Shown piece after piece: positions 33,851-43,268 of a stretch of 43,268 nt of DNA (the first letter of the stretch is position 1; every line of letters starts with the position of its first letter). Origin of the DNA: Gammaproteobacteria bacterium. Lineage in GTDB: Bacteria; Pseudomonadota; Gammaproteobacteria; SZUA-152. A model generated the notes under the pieces. It made no database searches and had not been told where the DNA came from. It saw nothing but the letters and a program-made list of their open reading frames with translations. Location: assembly GCA_021648485.1 (NCBI GenBank), contig JAKISS010000024.1:1-43268 (forward strand). Direction: 5' to 3'. Position numbers and translations under genes: made by a program.

Positions 33851-33888
33851 TTTTTTGTCTCTTTCCTGGGCGTATGTACGTTTGTTCT

Positions 33889-35040
33889 TTATTCAAATAA
33901 TAATTTAATTTCATCAACAAGATTGCCAAACAGGCCGCCGGATTCGATGGGGGAGAGTGCAACCAGTTTACGTTTGGCATATTGTTCATCACCGAGACTG
34001 ATATTGACCGAACCAAAAGCCTGGCCTTGTTTGATGGGGGCGGTAATACGTGCATCAAGGTCCATGTTGGCAACCAGTTTTTTATACTGGCCTTTGGGAA
34101 TGGTCAGGTAGAGGTCTTCATTCAGACCCAGTGATAACTCTTCCTGCGCGCCTTTCCACACGCGGGCGGTGGCGAGTGTTTCATTGGCTTTGTAGAGACG
34201 ATGGGTTTCAAAAAAGCGGAAGCCATAGGTGAGTAGTTTTTGACTTTCGCTGGAGCGGGTTTCATCGTTGCGTGTGCCCAGCACCACAGAAATGAGGCGC
34301 ATGCCGTCACGCTCGGCGGAAGCCACCAGACAGTAACCTGCCGATTCGGTATGGCCGGTTTTGATGCCGTCTACATATTTGTTGCGCCATAACAGACGAT
34401 TACGATTGTATTGTTTGATATCGTTGTACACAAATTCTTTTTGTGCATACCAGTCGTAGTGTGTGGGGTAGTCTCGAATCAGTGCGATGGCCAGTTTGGC
34501 GAGATCACGCGGTGTGGTGTAGTGGTCTTTGTGCGGCAGGCCGGTGCTGTTAACGAAGTGGCTGTCGAGCATGCCCAGTTCGGCGGCGTGCTGATTCATC
34601 AGAGAGACAAAAGCGTCTTCACTGCCGGCTACATGTTCAGCCAAAGCCACGGTGGCATCGTTGCCGGACTGGATGATGACACCTTTGAGCAAGTCTTCCA
34701 CGGAGACTTTTTTGCCCACTTCAATGAACATGCGTGAGCCCTCCATGCGCCAGGCTTTTTCGCTGATGCGGACTTCGTCATCAAGGCTGATGTTGCCTTT
34801 GGCCAGTTCGTGGTCGATGACGTAGGCGGAGAGCATTTTGGTCAGGCTGGCGGGTTCCATGCGTTGGTCGGATTTTTTCTCCGCCAGCACGCGACCGCTG
34901 TTGAAGTCGATGAGCAAATACCCCTTGGCTTTTATTTTGGGGGTGGCGGGAATCAGTGTTGCTGCTTGCACAGGGGCTAAAAACAACATGAACAAGATAG
35001 CGATAAAAAAGGGTAATAAACGGTGCATGACAGTACTCAT
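33889..35040 (-). CDS. dacA: D-alanyl-D-alanine carboxypeptidase (PBP5/6 type)
   Basis: Removes the terminal D-Ala of peptidoglycan pentapeptides. The 383-residue product has a signal peptide (LLPFFIAILFMLFLAPVQA), active-site SLTK (Ser65-Lys68), SGN (125-127), KTG (227-229), a C-terminal beta-sandwich domain and a terminal amphipathic helix (GGLFGNLVDEIKLLFE) that anchors PBP5-type enzymes to the inner membrane. ATG at 35040 is the preferred start; 35028 is an alternative. Usual neighbours rlpA and, on the other side, ybeD-lipB; the lysozyme/LprI insert separates it from dat. Confidence 0.97.
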   Translation of the reverse strand: MSTVMHRLLPFFIAILFMLFLAPVQAATLIPATPKIKAKGYLLIDFNSGRVLAEKKSDQRMEPASLTKMLSAYVIDHELAKGNISLDDEVRISEKAWRMEGSRMFIEVGKKVSVEDLLKGVIIQSGNDATVALAEHVAGSEDAFVSLMNQHAAELGMLDSHFVNSTGLPHKDHYTTPRDLAKLAIALIRDYPTHYDWYAQKEFVYNDIKQYNRNRLLWRNKYVDGIKTGHTESAGYCLVASAERDGMRLISVVLGTRNDETRSSESQKLLTYGFRFFETHRLYKANETLATARVWKGAQEELSLGLNEDLYLTIPKGQYKKLVANMDLDARITAPIKQGQAFGSVNISLGDEQYAKRKLVALSPIESGGLFGNLVDEIKLLFE

Positions 35041-35166
35041 GGTGGTGTGCTCAATGGATGATGTGGTTAATTTTGTTGAAATCAGTGTACGACACGAGGG
35101 TGCAGAGAATAACGATTGTCACCTTAGGCAGGAATGAGACGCAATAACGTATACAATTTCCATTCC

Positions 35167-36045
35167 TTATTCCACAACGATATGCGGTGAGTCTATGCCC
35201 AGTGGTGACAGTTGTGAGCGTAGTTTCAGTGCATCTGCTTCGGATTGCAATGGTCCAATACGCACGCGGTAAACATTGTAGTTGTTGGTGGCTTTACGAT
35301 TGATGGATACGTTTTGCTGGGTGGCATTGACCAGACGGTTGAGCAATTGCGAGGCGTTGTCGTGGTTGGTAAAGGCTCCCACTTGCAGGTAAAGCCGGCC
35401 AGGGTTGTTGGTGGCAACGGTAACCGGTTGAGGGGTGACAGGGCGTGACAGTGTGACGGGCGTGGTGCTGGCCTGTGATGTTTTTGCGGATGCGGCGGGG
35501 TCGATGACACGGATTTTTACCCGACCGGTACCTTTGGTGGTGATGCCCAGTTTTTTGGCAGCAACGTACGACAGGTCAATGATGCGCCCGCTGATAAAGG
35601 GGCCGCGGTCGTTGACGCGCACAATAATTTTGCGCTGGTTGTCGAGGTTATGTACTTCAACATAACTGGGAATAGGGATTGTTTTGTGTGCTGCGGTCAT
35701 TGCGTACATGTCGTAGGGTTCACCACTGGAGGTGCGGTGGCCGTGAAACTTTGTGCCGTACCAGGAGGCATCGCCTGTTTGTACAAAACCACGGGCGGAC
35801 TGGCGTACTGTGTAACGTTTGCCCTGTACCACGTAGGATTTGGGGTTGCCGTATTTGCTGCGTGGTTCGACTTTGGGCACGGCGTCGGCGATACGGGTAT
35901 GGTCCACATCTTTTGTGGGTGCGCTGTCTTGCGCGAAGCCGTAGCGATCATGCGGCAGTGATCCGCAGGCGCTGAGTAGCAGGCTGCTGGTTAGCAGTAA
36001 AAAGACTGATTGAATAGTGCGGTTGTGTGGAAAAGATACGCGCAT
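35167..36045 (-). CDS. rlpA: RlpA septal-ring lytic lipoprotein
   Basis: Lytic transglycosylase acting on glycan strands lacking stem peptides. The 292-residue lipoprotein has lipobox LSAC (Cys27), a DPBB domain at about 88-182 (GDASWYGTKFHGHRTSSGEPYDMYAMTAAHKTIP, VRVNDRGPF, DLSYVAAKKLG) and a C-terminal SPOR domain (about 216-290, GRLYLQVGAFTNHDNASQLLNRL) that targets denuded septal glycan. It follows mltB by 5 bases on the minus strand. Confidence 0.95.
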   Translation of the reverse strand: MRVSFPHNRTIQSVFLLLTSSLLLSACGSLPHDRYGFAQDSAPTKDVDHTRIADAVPKVEPRSKYGNPKSYVVQGKRYTVRQSARGFVQTGDASWYGTKFHGHRTSSGEPYDMYAMTAAHKTIPIPSYVEVHNLDNQRKIIVRVNDRGPFISGRIIDLSYVAAKKLGITTKGTGRVKIRVIDPAASAKTSQASTTPVTLSRPVTPQPVTVATNNPGRLYLQVGAFTNHDNASQLLNRLVNATQQNVSINRKATNNYNVYRVRIGPLQSEADALKLRSQLSPLGIDSPHIVVE

Positions 36046-36050
36046 AATGG

Positions 36051-37142
36051 TCAGCCGTTTATGTTTTTGCCTGAATCTATTTTGGCAGATTCAGCCGCCC
36101 GTTTTGACAGGATGGCCTGTCCTAACTGATAAACGGCCATGGCGTAAAGCGGGCTGTGATTGTATCGGGTAATGACATAAAAATTATCCAGGGTTATCCA
36201 GTGCTCGCGGCCCGCAAGGGTTTTCAGTTCGAGGAGCGCGCCCATGGCGTTGGGGTCGAGTTTGCGCTTTGCGGTGGCTCCACGTTTGCGCAGTTCGGTG
36301 ATGGTGCTATGTGGCTTGTAGCCTTTTTTGACCAGCACCTGAATGTGGTTGCTGCCGACAACGGCGGGGACGACGATGGGGCTGCCGGGCTGCCATTTGT
36401 GGCGTTTGAAATAATTGGCAACGCTGCCAATGGCATCAACGGTGTTGTTCCACAGGTCGCGTTTGCCGTCGCCGTCAAAGTCGATAGCGTAGTGACGGTA
36501 ACTGCTGGAGATAAACTGGGGTTTGCCCATGGCACCTGCGTACGAGCCTTTGATGGTGAGTGGCTCAATGTTTTCTTCGCGCGTCAATAATAAATACTGT
36601 TCCAGTTCACTGCGGAAAAATTTGCTGCGTTTGGGGTATTGGAAGGCGAGTGTTGAGAGTGAGTCCATTACCCGATAGCGGCCTTTGTGTCGTCCGTAGC
36701 GGGTTTCGACGCCGATGATGGCGACGATGATTTCCGGCGGCACGCCGTATTCTTTTTCCGCCCGTTCCAGGGTTTCCCGGTTTTCATTCCAGAAGGTGAC
36801 ACCTTCGTTGATGCGGGTTTTGGTAACAAAAATGGGGCGATATTGATGCCAGGATTTGCTTTCTGCCGGACGGGTAATGGCATCGACGATTTTTTCCCGA
36901 AGTTCGACCTGTTTAAACAGTGTGGTGAGCTTGTCGGCATCAAAGTCGTGTTTTTCCACCATTTCGCCAATGAATTGCTGCACATCGGCACGAGCGGCGA
37001 CATCCTGTTCATCTATCGGTGTTGCGGCCATCACAGGCAGTGTGAGCAGGCAAAGAGCTGCGCAGGCGAGTTTGCCGCGCATCGGGGCAGTATGAAACAG
37101 GGATATGTGGGAATTGGACATGAAAAGTCTCTTGGCCCTCAT
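36051..37142 (-). CDS. mltB: Membrane-bound lytic murein transglycosylase B
   Basis: GH103 lytic transglycosylase cutting between MurNAc and GlcNAc with 1,6-anhydro product. The 363-residue product has a leader (GKLACAALCLLTLPVMA), catalytic Glu146 in IIGVETRYG, SLSTLAFQYPKR, GSYAGAMGKPQFISSSYRHYAIDFDGDGKRDLW, and YNHSPLYAMAVYQLG near the C-terminus. The start at 37142 overlaps the rodA stop as ATGA; MSNS at 37121 or MRGKLA at 37082 could also serve. No lipobox Cys is seen in the leader, unlike E. coli MltB, so it may be soluble periplasmic or anchored by an uncleaved leader. Confidence 0.94.
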   Translation of the reverse strand: MRAKRLFMSNSHISLFHTAPMRGKLACAALCLLTLPVMAATPIDEQDVAARADVQQFIGEMVEKHDFDADKLTTLFKQVELREKIVDAITRPAESKSWHQYRPIFVTKTRINEGVTFWNENRETLERAEKEYGVPPEIIVAIIGVETRYGRHKGRYRVMDSLSTLAFQYPKRSKFFRSELEQYLLLTREENIEPLTIKGSYAGAMGKPQFISSSYRHYAIDFDGDGKRDLWNNTVDAIGSVANYFKRHKWQPGSPIVVPAVVGSNHIQVLVKKGYKPHSTITELRKRGATAKRKLDPNAMGALLELKTLAGREHWITLDNFYVITRYNHSPLYAMAVYQLGQAILSKRAAESAKIDSGKNING

Positions 37143-38266
37143 CGGGGCAGTAATTTACGATGTGTGTGTATGGACATGAGGATACCGAAACCAGCCATCA
37201 GGGTCACCATGGATGTGCCACCATAACTGATTAATGGCAATGGCACACCGACTACGGGCAACAGACCGGTCACCATGCCGATGTTGACAAAAATGTAAAT
37301 GAAGAAGGTCATCACCAGTCCGCCGCCCAGCAGGCGGGTATAGGTGTCCTGTGCCTGACTGGCAATGAGCAGGCCGCGCATGATGATCAGCAGGTATACG
37401 GCGAGCAGGGCGAGGATACCAAACAGACCAAACTCTTCTGCATAGGCGGCGAAGATAAAATCGGTGGAGCGTTCGGGCAAAAAATTCAGTTGTGACTGGG
37501 TGCCGTTAAGCCAGCCTTTGCCGTACAGTCCGCCGGAGCCGATGGCGATTTTGGATTGAATAATGTGATAACCGGCCCCCAGCGGTGATTGTTCCGGGTT
37601 GAGAAAAGTGAGCACCCGCTGGCGCTGGTAGTCTCGCATGAAATGCCACAGTACCGGGGCGCTGGCTGCCAGCGCAGCAGCAGAGGCGAAGATCAGTCGC
37701 CAGGAAATACCCGCAAACAACAATACAAAAATACCGGCACCTGCGATGAGCAGGGCGGTACCCAGATCCGGCTGTTTGGCGATGAGCAGGGTGGGAATGA
37801 CGATAATCAGGCAGGCCATTAACAGGCGTTTCGAGGTGGGTGGCAACGGGTGGTCACTGAGATACCAGGCCACCATCATGGGTACGGCGAGTTTCATCAT
37901 TTCTGATGGTTGAAAACGGAACAGGCCGAGATCCAGCCAGCGCTGTGCCCCTTTGCCGGTTTCACCAAAAAACAGCACGGCCAGCAGCAGGCCAATGCCC
38001 AGCCCGAAAAACCAGGGTGTCCAGCGTTTCAGGGTAGCGGGAGTGAGCTGTGCCAATGCCAGCATAATAGTGAAGGCTACACCCAGGCGCACGAGCTGCC
38101 GCCAGACGATATCGATGTTTTGTCCGCTGGCGCTGTACAGTACAAACAGGCTGATCACGGAGAGCGCGAGCAGACAAATCAGCAGTGGGGCATCCAGATG
38201 CAGAGTTTCTGCCAGGGTGCGGCGATTAGTGCGCAATGCCTCGGCGCGGGCCTCAAACAGACTCAC
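37139..38266 (-). CDS. rodA: Rod-shape SEDS glycosyltransferase RodA
   Basis: Peptidoglycan glycosyltransferase of the elongasome; works with PBP2 (MrdA) and MreBCD. The 375-residue, ten-helix membrane protein carries SEDS features: FQPSEMMKLAVP, KQPDLGTALL, QSKIAIGSGGLYGKGWLNGTQSQLNFLPERSTDFIFAAYAEEFG and the terminal GVPLPLISYGGTSM. GTG start (38266) overlaps the mrdA stop as GTGA. Confidence 0.97.
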   Translation of the reverse strand: MSLFEARAEALRTNRRTLAETLHLDAPLLICLLALSVISLFVLYSASGQNIDIVWRQLVRLGVAFTIMLALAQLTPATLKRWTPWFFGLGIGLLLAVLFFGETGKGAQRWLDLGLFRFQPSEMMKLAVPMMVAWYLSDHPLPPTSKRLLMACLIIVIPTLLIAKQPDLGTALLIAGAGIFVLLFAGISWRLIFASAAALAASAPVLWHFMRDYQRQRVLTFLNPEQSPLGAGYHIIQSKIAIGSGGLYGKGWLNGTQSQLNFLPERSTDFIFAAYAEEFGLFGILALLAVYLLIIMRGLLIASQAQDTYTRLLGGGLVMTFFIYIFVNIGMVTGLLPVVGVPLPLISYGGTSMVTLMAGFGILMSIHTHRKLLPR

Positions 38267-40140
38267 GGTTTTTGTTCCTTTTGCGCCGGGTTTTCTAACA
38301 TCTGGTGCAGATAATAATCCATGACCTTGCGCGCAATAGGTGCAGCCACTGCACCGCCGCTGCCGCCATTTTCCACTACCACAGCCACCGCAATGCGTGA
38401 ATTTTCCACTGGGGCAAAACCCACAAACAGGGCGTGATCACGTAGCTTTTTGGCAATTTCCTCTTCCACATATTCTTCATCCTGTTTGATGCCAAATACC
38501 TGTGCGGTGCCGGTTTTGCCCGCAATTTTGTATTTTGCGCCCAGGCCAATGCGACGTGCGGTGCCTTTGGGGCTGTGTACCACTTTAGTCATGGCACGGA
38601 TGATGTAGTCCCAATTGGCCCGGTTGATCACAGGTACGGCAATATTGGGAACGGCAGGCAGTCCGATGATTTCCCGACTGCTCGGGTCTTCGGTGGCTGC
38701 CACCAGGCGCGGGCGCAGCTGGTGGCCGTAGCGGGACAGCGTGGCGGTGGCTTCTGCCAAATGCAACGGTGTGGCCAGAAAAAAGCCTTGACCGATACCG
38801 GTGATCAGGGTTTCGCCGGGATACCAGATAGTGCGTTTAACTTGCCGTTTCCAGTGGCGTGAGGGTACCAGCCCTGTTAATTCACCACTGGTGTCGATGC
38901 CTGTGAGGTCATTGAAGCCGAAGGGCTCAAGAAACTGGAAAATCCGGTCAATGCCCAAGGTCAGCGCCAGGTCATAAAAATAAACGTCGCAGGATTCGAC
39001 AATAGCCTGAGTGAGGTCCATATGACCGTGGCCGGTTTTTTTCCAGTCGCGGTATTTGTGTTCGTCGCCATCAAGCATGTACCAGCCCTGACAATACGTG
39101 GAGACATTGGGATCAATGAGGCCGTATTCCAGTCCGGCCAGACCGACGAAAGGTTTGACGGTGGAGCCTGGGGGATAACGACCGCGCAGGACACGATTAA
39201 ACATGGGCTGGTCCGGGGAGTCCTGTAATGCACGGTAAGTTTTGCTGTCGATGCCACCCACAAACAGGTTGGGATCAAAAGTCGGCATGCTCACCAGTGC
39301 CAGTACGCTGCCATCACTGGGATCGATGGCTGCCAGCGCACCGTTGTTGTCGCCAAAAGCAGCTTCGGCGATACGCTGTAATTCAATATCCAGATTCAGA
39401 TACAAATTAAGGCCGGGTATGGGCGGAGTGCGTTCCAGTACTCGCAGGGTACGGCCTTGGGCATTGGTTTCCACCTGTTCGACACCCACTTCACCATGCA
39501 GCAGATCTTCGTAAAATTTTTCGATGCCGGTCTTGCCAATAAAGTTCGTGCCTTCGTAGTTAGTATTGTCGATACGTTGCAATTCCTGCTCACTGATACG
39601 CCCCACATAACCCAGTGCGTGTACACCACGGCCATTAAAGGGATAGTGACGATAGAGATGAGCTACCGTATCGACACCGGGGAAACGGTGCCGGTTAACA
39701 GCGAAGCGCGCAACTTCGACATCGGAAAGCCGGGTGCGCAGGGATACAGGCTTGTGGCGCTGGGTGCGTTTCAGGCGTTTTTTGAAGCGAGCAATGTTTT
39801 CGTCACTGATCGCGATGAGCTGGCGCAATTCAGCAATAGTGGCATCCAGATCGGTCACCCGTTCACGGGTGATTTCCAGTTGATAGCTGGGCAGGTTTTC
39901 TGCCAGCAATGCGCCGTTGCGGTCGTAAATCAGCCCGCGAGTGGGTGGCACGGCACGAATATGCACGCGGTTTTTGTCGGAGAGCACAGAGTAGGTATCG
40001 TGTTGCAGCACCTGTAAATCAAACAGGCGTACCAGCAACAGAATCATCAAGGCAGCGGTCAACAGCAATGCAATAACGGCCCGATTGGTGAACAAGCGGG
40101 TTTCGCGAAAGTGGTCCTTGAGTGTGGAATGTGAAGCCAT
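38263..40140 (-). CDS. mrdA: Penicillin-binding protein 2 (elongasome transpeptidase)
   Basis: Class B PBP crosslinking peptidoglycan for lateral wall growth. The 625-residue product has a single N-terminal membrane helix (about 21-40), pedestal motif RGLIYDRNG, active-site STVK (Ser326-Lys329), SCD (383-385) and KTGTAQ (542-547). It sits between mreD and rodA and is probably translated as one operon with them. Confidence 0.97.
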   Translation of the reverse strand: MASHSTLKDHFRETRLFTNRAVIALLLTAALMILLLVRLFDLQVLQHDTYSVLSDKNRVHIRAVPPTRGLIYDRNGALLAENLPSYQLEITRERVTDLDATIAELRQLIAISDENIARFKKRLKRTQRHKPVSLRTRLSDVEVARFAVNRHRFPGVDTVAHLYRHYPFNGRGVHALGYVGRISEQELQRIDNTNYEGTNFIGKTGIEKFYEDLLHGEVGVEQVETNAQGRTLRVLERTPPIPGLNLYLNLDIELQRIAEAAFGDNNGALAAIDPSDGSVLALVSMPTFDPNLFVGGIDSKTYRALQDSPDQPMFNRVLRGRYPPGSTVKPFVGLAGLEYGLIDPNVSTYCQGWYMLDGDEHKYRDWKKTGHGHMDLTQAIVESCDVYFYDLALTLGIDRIFQFLEPFGFNDLTGIDTSGELTGLVPSRHWKRQVKRTIWYPGETLITGIGQGFFLATPLHLAEATATLSRYGHQLRPRLVAATEDPSSREIIGLPAVPNIAVPVINRANWDYIIRAMTKVVHSPKGTARRIGLGAKYKIAGKTGTAQVFGIKQDEEYVEEEIAKKLRDHALFVGFAPVENSRIAVAVVVENGGSGGAVAAPIARKVMDYYLHQMLENPAQKEQKP

Positions 40141-40179
40141 AGGGCAATCAGTGTTTAGTCGTTCATTGTCGTTGCGAGT

Positions 40180-40674
40180 TCAGCGGACACGATAAGTTCG
40201 GCGCAGGCCACGCAAGACGATAAACAAGAGCGGCCATACCAGCATGCTGGTGAGAGCAGGCAGCCAGTAGGCCCAGGTTTCTGCGGATTGGCCTGTGGCT
40301 CCCTTGATCCAGAACACCAGCATCAGATGCAGCGCAATCAGCAACAACACACTGACGGCCTGTTGCCACAGGGGAAACAGGCGGATGCGCTGGTGCAGGC
40401 GTAATGCTAAATAGGCGACCACGGCCAGCGCCAGGGCATTTTGCCCCAACAGGGCACCGTGGGCCACATCTAGCATCAGTCCGGCAATCCAGCCGATGCC
40501 GACGCCAACACGCTCGGGCAGGGCAATGCACCAGTAGATGAGCACCAGAGCCACCCAATCCGGACGCAAGGTTTGCGCCCAGTCAGGCAGGGGTAGAATT
40601 TGCAGCAGCAAGGCGGCAATGAACGTGAGCAGCAAAATGAGTCCGCCGTGATGCCGGGCTATGTTTGCGGACAT
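40180..40674 (-). CDS. mreD: Rod-shape protein MreD
   Basis: Polytopic inner-membrane component of the rod complex, 164 residues, with five or six hydrophobic helices. Family features: LPLPDWAQTLRPDWVALVLIYW near 27-48 and GWIAGLMLDVAHGALLGQNALAL near 61-83. Starts about 10 bases after the mreC stop. Confidence 0.94.
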   Translation of the reverse strand: MSANIARHHGGLILLLTFIAALLLQILPLPDWAQTLRPDWVALVLIYWCIALPERVGVGIGWIAGLMLDVAHGALLGQNALALAVVAYLALRLHQRIRLFPLWQQAVSVLLLIALHLMLVFWIKGATGQSAETWAYWLPALTSMLVWPLLFIVLRGLRRTYRVR

Positions 40675-40684
40675 GGGCTTATAC

Positions 40685-41563
40685 TCAAGGTTGTGCTGCT
40701 CCGGTGGCTGCTTGTGGCGTTGTGGTCTGCTCGTCCTTGTGTTGAGTGGTGGGCCAGATCAACAGGACTTCGCGAGCTTGTTCCAGTCGTGCAGCGGGCA
40801 TGGCAGAAATGATCGCATAGGGCAGGGAGGGGTCTTTGACAATCCGGGTCACTACCGCTACGGGATAACCCGCCGGGAAGCGTCCGCCGAGCCCGGAGGT
40901 GGTGAGTAAATCGCCCTCGACAATATCGGCACTGATCGGCAGATAGGGAATGTTCAGCTTGTCGGGTGCGCCAGTGCCCAGAGCAATGGCCCGCAGACCA
41001 TTGCGATTCACCTGGACGGGAATAGCGTGATTGGCATCGGTGATCAACATAGCGGTGCTGGAAAACGGTCCAAGGTGGACGACTTGCCCCATGGCACCCT
41101 CGGCATCCATTAGCGGTTGGCCGAGATAAACGTCATTGCGGCTGCCTTTATTAATGACAACTTGTCGGGTAAACGGCTCAAGGCTCACTGCCAGCAATTC
41201 GCCGATGAGCACTCGTTCACTGATTTTTTTGGAGGATTGCAATAATTCACGCAGGCGCTGGTTTTCTGCTTTCAATGATTGAAGTTTTTGCAGACGCGCT
41301 CTGAACAGGGTTTGCTGAAGTTTGAGTCGGTTATTTTCTTCCAGCAGGGTTTCCCTGCTGGAAAAACTGTCACCCACCCAGTGGCTTGCCGCTACAGGCA
41401 GGTTGATGACATATTGCAGCGGATAAATCAGCAGAGAGAGTCCGGAGCGAATGCCTTCAAGATGATTCTGGCGATGATCCAGCGCCATTATCAACAAAGA
41501 GAAGATGACCAGCACCACCAGACGGGTGGTGATCGATGGTCCCTGTATGAATAGCGGTTTTAT
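40685..41563 (-). CDS. mreC: Rod-shape protein MreC, apparent AUA start
   Basis: Bitopic protein that activates PBP2-RodA. A cytoplasmic stub, one membrane helix (LVVLVIFSLLIMALDH), a coiled coil (about 66-110) and a periplasmic beta-domain (VVINKGSRNDVYLGQPLMDAEGAMGQVVHLG, TDANHAIPVQV, TSGLGGRFPAGYPVAVV). The canonical MreC N-terminus reads MKPxFxxGPS; here KPLFIQGPSITTRL is encoded directly after an ATA codon at 41563, with GAGG 8 bases upstream (41575-41572). There is no ATG/GTG/TTG in frame until GTG at 41518, which would remove those residues and part of the helix. I take ATA 41563 as the likely start (292 residues), with the GTG at 41518 (277 residues) as alternative. Confidence 0.9.
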   Translation of the reverse strand: MKPLFIQGPSITTRLVVLVIFSLLIMALDHRQNHLEGIRSGLSLLIYPLQYVINLPVAASHWVGDSFSSRETLLEENNRLKLQQTLFRARLQKLQSLKAENQRLRELLQSSKKISERVLIGELLAVSLEPFTRQVVINKGSRNDVYLGQPLMDAEGAMGQVVHLGPFSSTAMLITDANHAIPVQVNRNGLRAIALGTGAPDKLNIPYLPISADIVEGDLLTTSGLGGRFPAGYPVAVVTRIVKDPSLPYAIISAMPAARLEQAREVLLIWPTTQHKDEQTTTPQAATGAAQP

Positions 41564-41605
41564 CTTGGGAACCTCGGCTCAGGAATGGAACACAATAACT
41601 CGTGC

Positions 41606-41677
41606 AAGTGGTGTCTCTGCTTCAGTCCGTTTTCGCCGGTTCCTCAATCGCAAAAGCTCGAAATCAGAGCACCACTT
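41606..41677 (-). other. Long stem-loop between mreB and mreC
   Basis: On the minus strand, AAGTGGTG-CTCTG pairs with CAGAG-a-CACCACTT (41677-41665 with 41619-41606), a 13-bp stem with a single bulge and a loop of about 45 bases that itself holds CCG-GCGAAAA-CGG. No U-run follows, so it is not a standard terminator. It lies in the 233-base gap between mreB and mreC and could be a processing, pausing or protein-binding site. Confidence 0.5.
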
Positions 41678-41796
41678 ATTTATAGATTATTTAACGTTCC
41701 ATTCTCTACGTCTGAATAAAAAGAATTGAAATGTATTGCCCGCAGTTTGCACCTGGGGTAGAAACGGCGGTTCGATAGTTTTTGCCCCGTCGTTTT

Positions 41797-43063
<1,267 letters not shown>

Positions 43064-43130
43064 CTGCACTCTTTTTTTGAACTGCCCCGCTTTCATTTTT
43101 TATTTTTAACCGTTTTCAAGAGATTCCACC

Positions 43131-43268
43131 ATGTCCCTGGAAAAAGAAGATATCGAAAAAATTGCCCACCTCGCCCGGCTGGGCATCAACGATGCCGATG
43201 TGCCGGACTACGTCCGTAACCTGTCCGACATTCTCGAATTGGTGGAACAGATGTCGGCTGTGGATACC
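43131..43268 (+). CDS. gatC: Glutamyl/aspartyl-tRNA amidotransferase subunit C (partial)
   Basis: The first 46 residues of GatC, the small subunit of the GatCAB complex that amidates mischarged Glu-tRNA-Gln/Asp-tRNA-Asn: [35 protein letters not shown]. The full family length is about 95, so the window end truncates it. Divergent from mreB, an arrangement found in many gammaproteobacteria, with gatA expected next. Confidence 0.93.
   Translation, partial: MSLEKEDIEKIAHLARLGINDADVPDYVRNLSDILELVEQMSAVDT

Larger units (their letters stand above)
33454..33888. other. 435-base intergenic region
   Basis: This region lies between the convergent LprI and dacA genes. It holds two hairpin terminators, listed separately, and an AT-rich stretch with no coding potential. 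Confidence 0.6.

Noticed and set aside
22266..33888. Complete type VI secretion locus or prophage
   Set aside because: Only an Hcp and candidate cargo are present; no sheath, baseplate, ATPase, VgrG, PAAR, capsid, terminase, holin or integrase genes are seen.

Overview
The window looks like a chromosome segment of a gammaproteobacterium, probably a sulfur-oxidising chemolithotroph. The evidence is gene order plus enzyme content. ald-ftsK-lolA-rarA-(crcB)-serS-cysG and mreBCD-mrdA-rodA-mltB-rlpA-dacA-dat-ybeD-lipB-lipA are typical gammaproteobacterial clusters. A homomeric ATP sulfurylase (Sat) is characteristic of lithotrophic sulfur oxidation, and a PEP-CTERM protein is typical of environmental exopolysaccharide-forming species. 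The species itself cannot be read from the sequence. No rRNA, tRNA, CRISPR array, integrase or transposase was found.

Layout. 0-10.5 kb: housekeeping genes on the + strand: alanine dehydrogenase, DNA translocase FtsK, LolA, RarA, fluoride channel CrcB with a DUF190 partner, seryl-tRNA synthetase and siroheme synthase. A PEP-CTERM gene is inserted between ftsK and lolA on the other strand, with a good sigma-54 promoter candidate. 10.5-19.2 kb: a mixed region with a DUF1631 protein, a small membrane protein, a protein with two AP2-like domains, a Sel1-repeat protein, 6-phosphogluconolactonase plus glucokinase, an HDOD signalling protein and a SUMF1-fold lipoprotein. 19.3-22.0 kb: sat and lipA on the minus strand, separated by a large inverted REP pair (REPIN-like).

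22.2-30.3 kb is an AT-richer accessory block sitting exactly between lipA and lipB. It starts with an orphan type VI secretion Hcp tube gene, then a 117-residue unrecognised protein whose stop codon overlaps (ATGA) the first of three tandem paralogues of a secreted protein; the third is truncated. I interpret this as an Hcp-carried effector with a periplasmic immunity array. A Tic20/DUF4870-like membrane protein and three lipoproteins follow. A second accessory insert at 32.1-33.8 kb lies between dat and dacA: a leaderless GH24 lysozyme with an N-terminal peptidoglycan-binding domain, overlapping by 7 bases a secreted LprI-type lysozyme inhibitor. Together, the two inserts look like antibacterial toxin/immunity cargo lodged in the cell-wall cluster. 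The type VI machine itself is not in this window.

30.3-43.3 kb: minus-strand lipB, ybeD, dat, dacA, rlpA, mltB, rodA, mrdA, mreD, mreC and mreB form the lipoate and rod-shape/peptidoglycan elongation cluster, with many ATGA/GTGA overlaps. mreC appears to start at an AUA codon. The divergent start of gatC closes the window.
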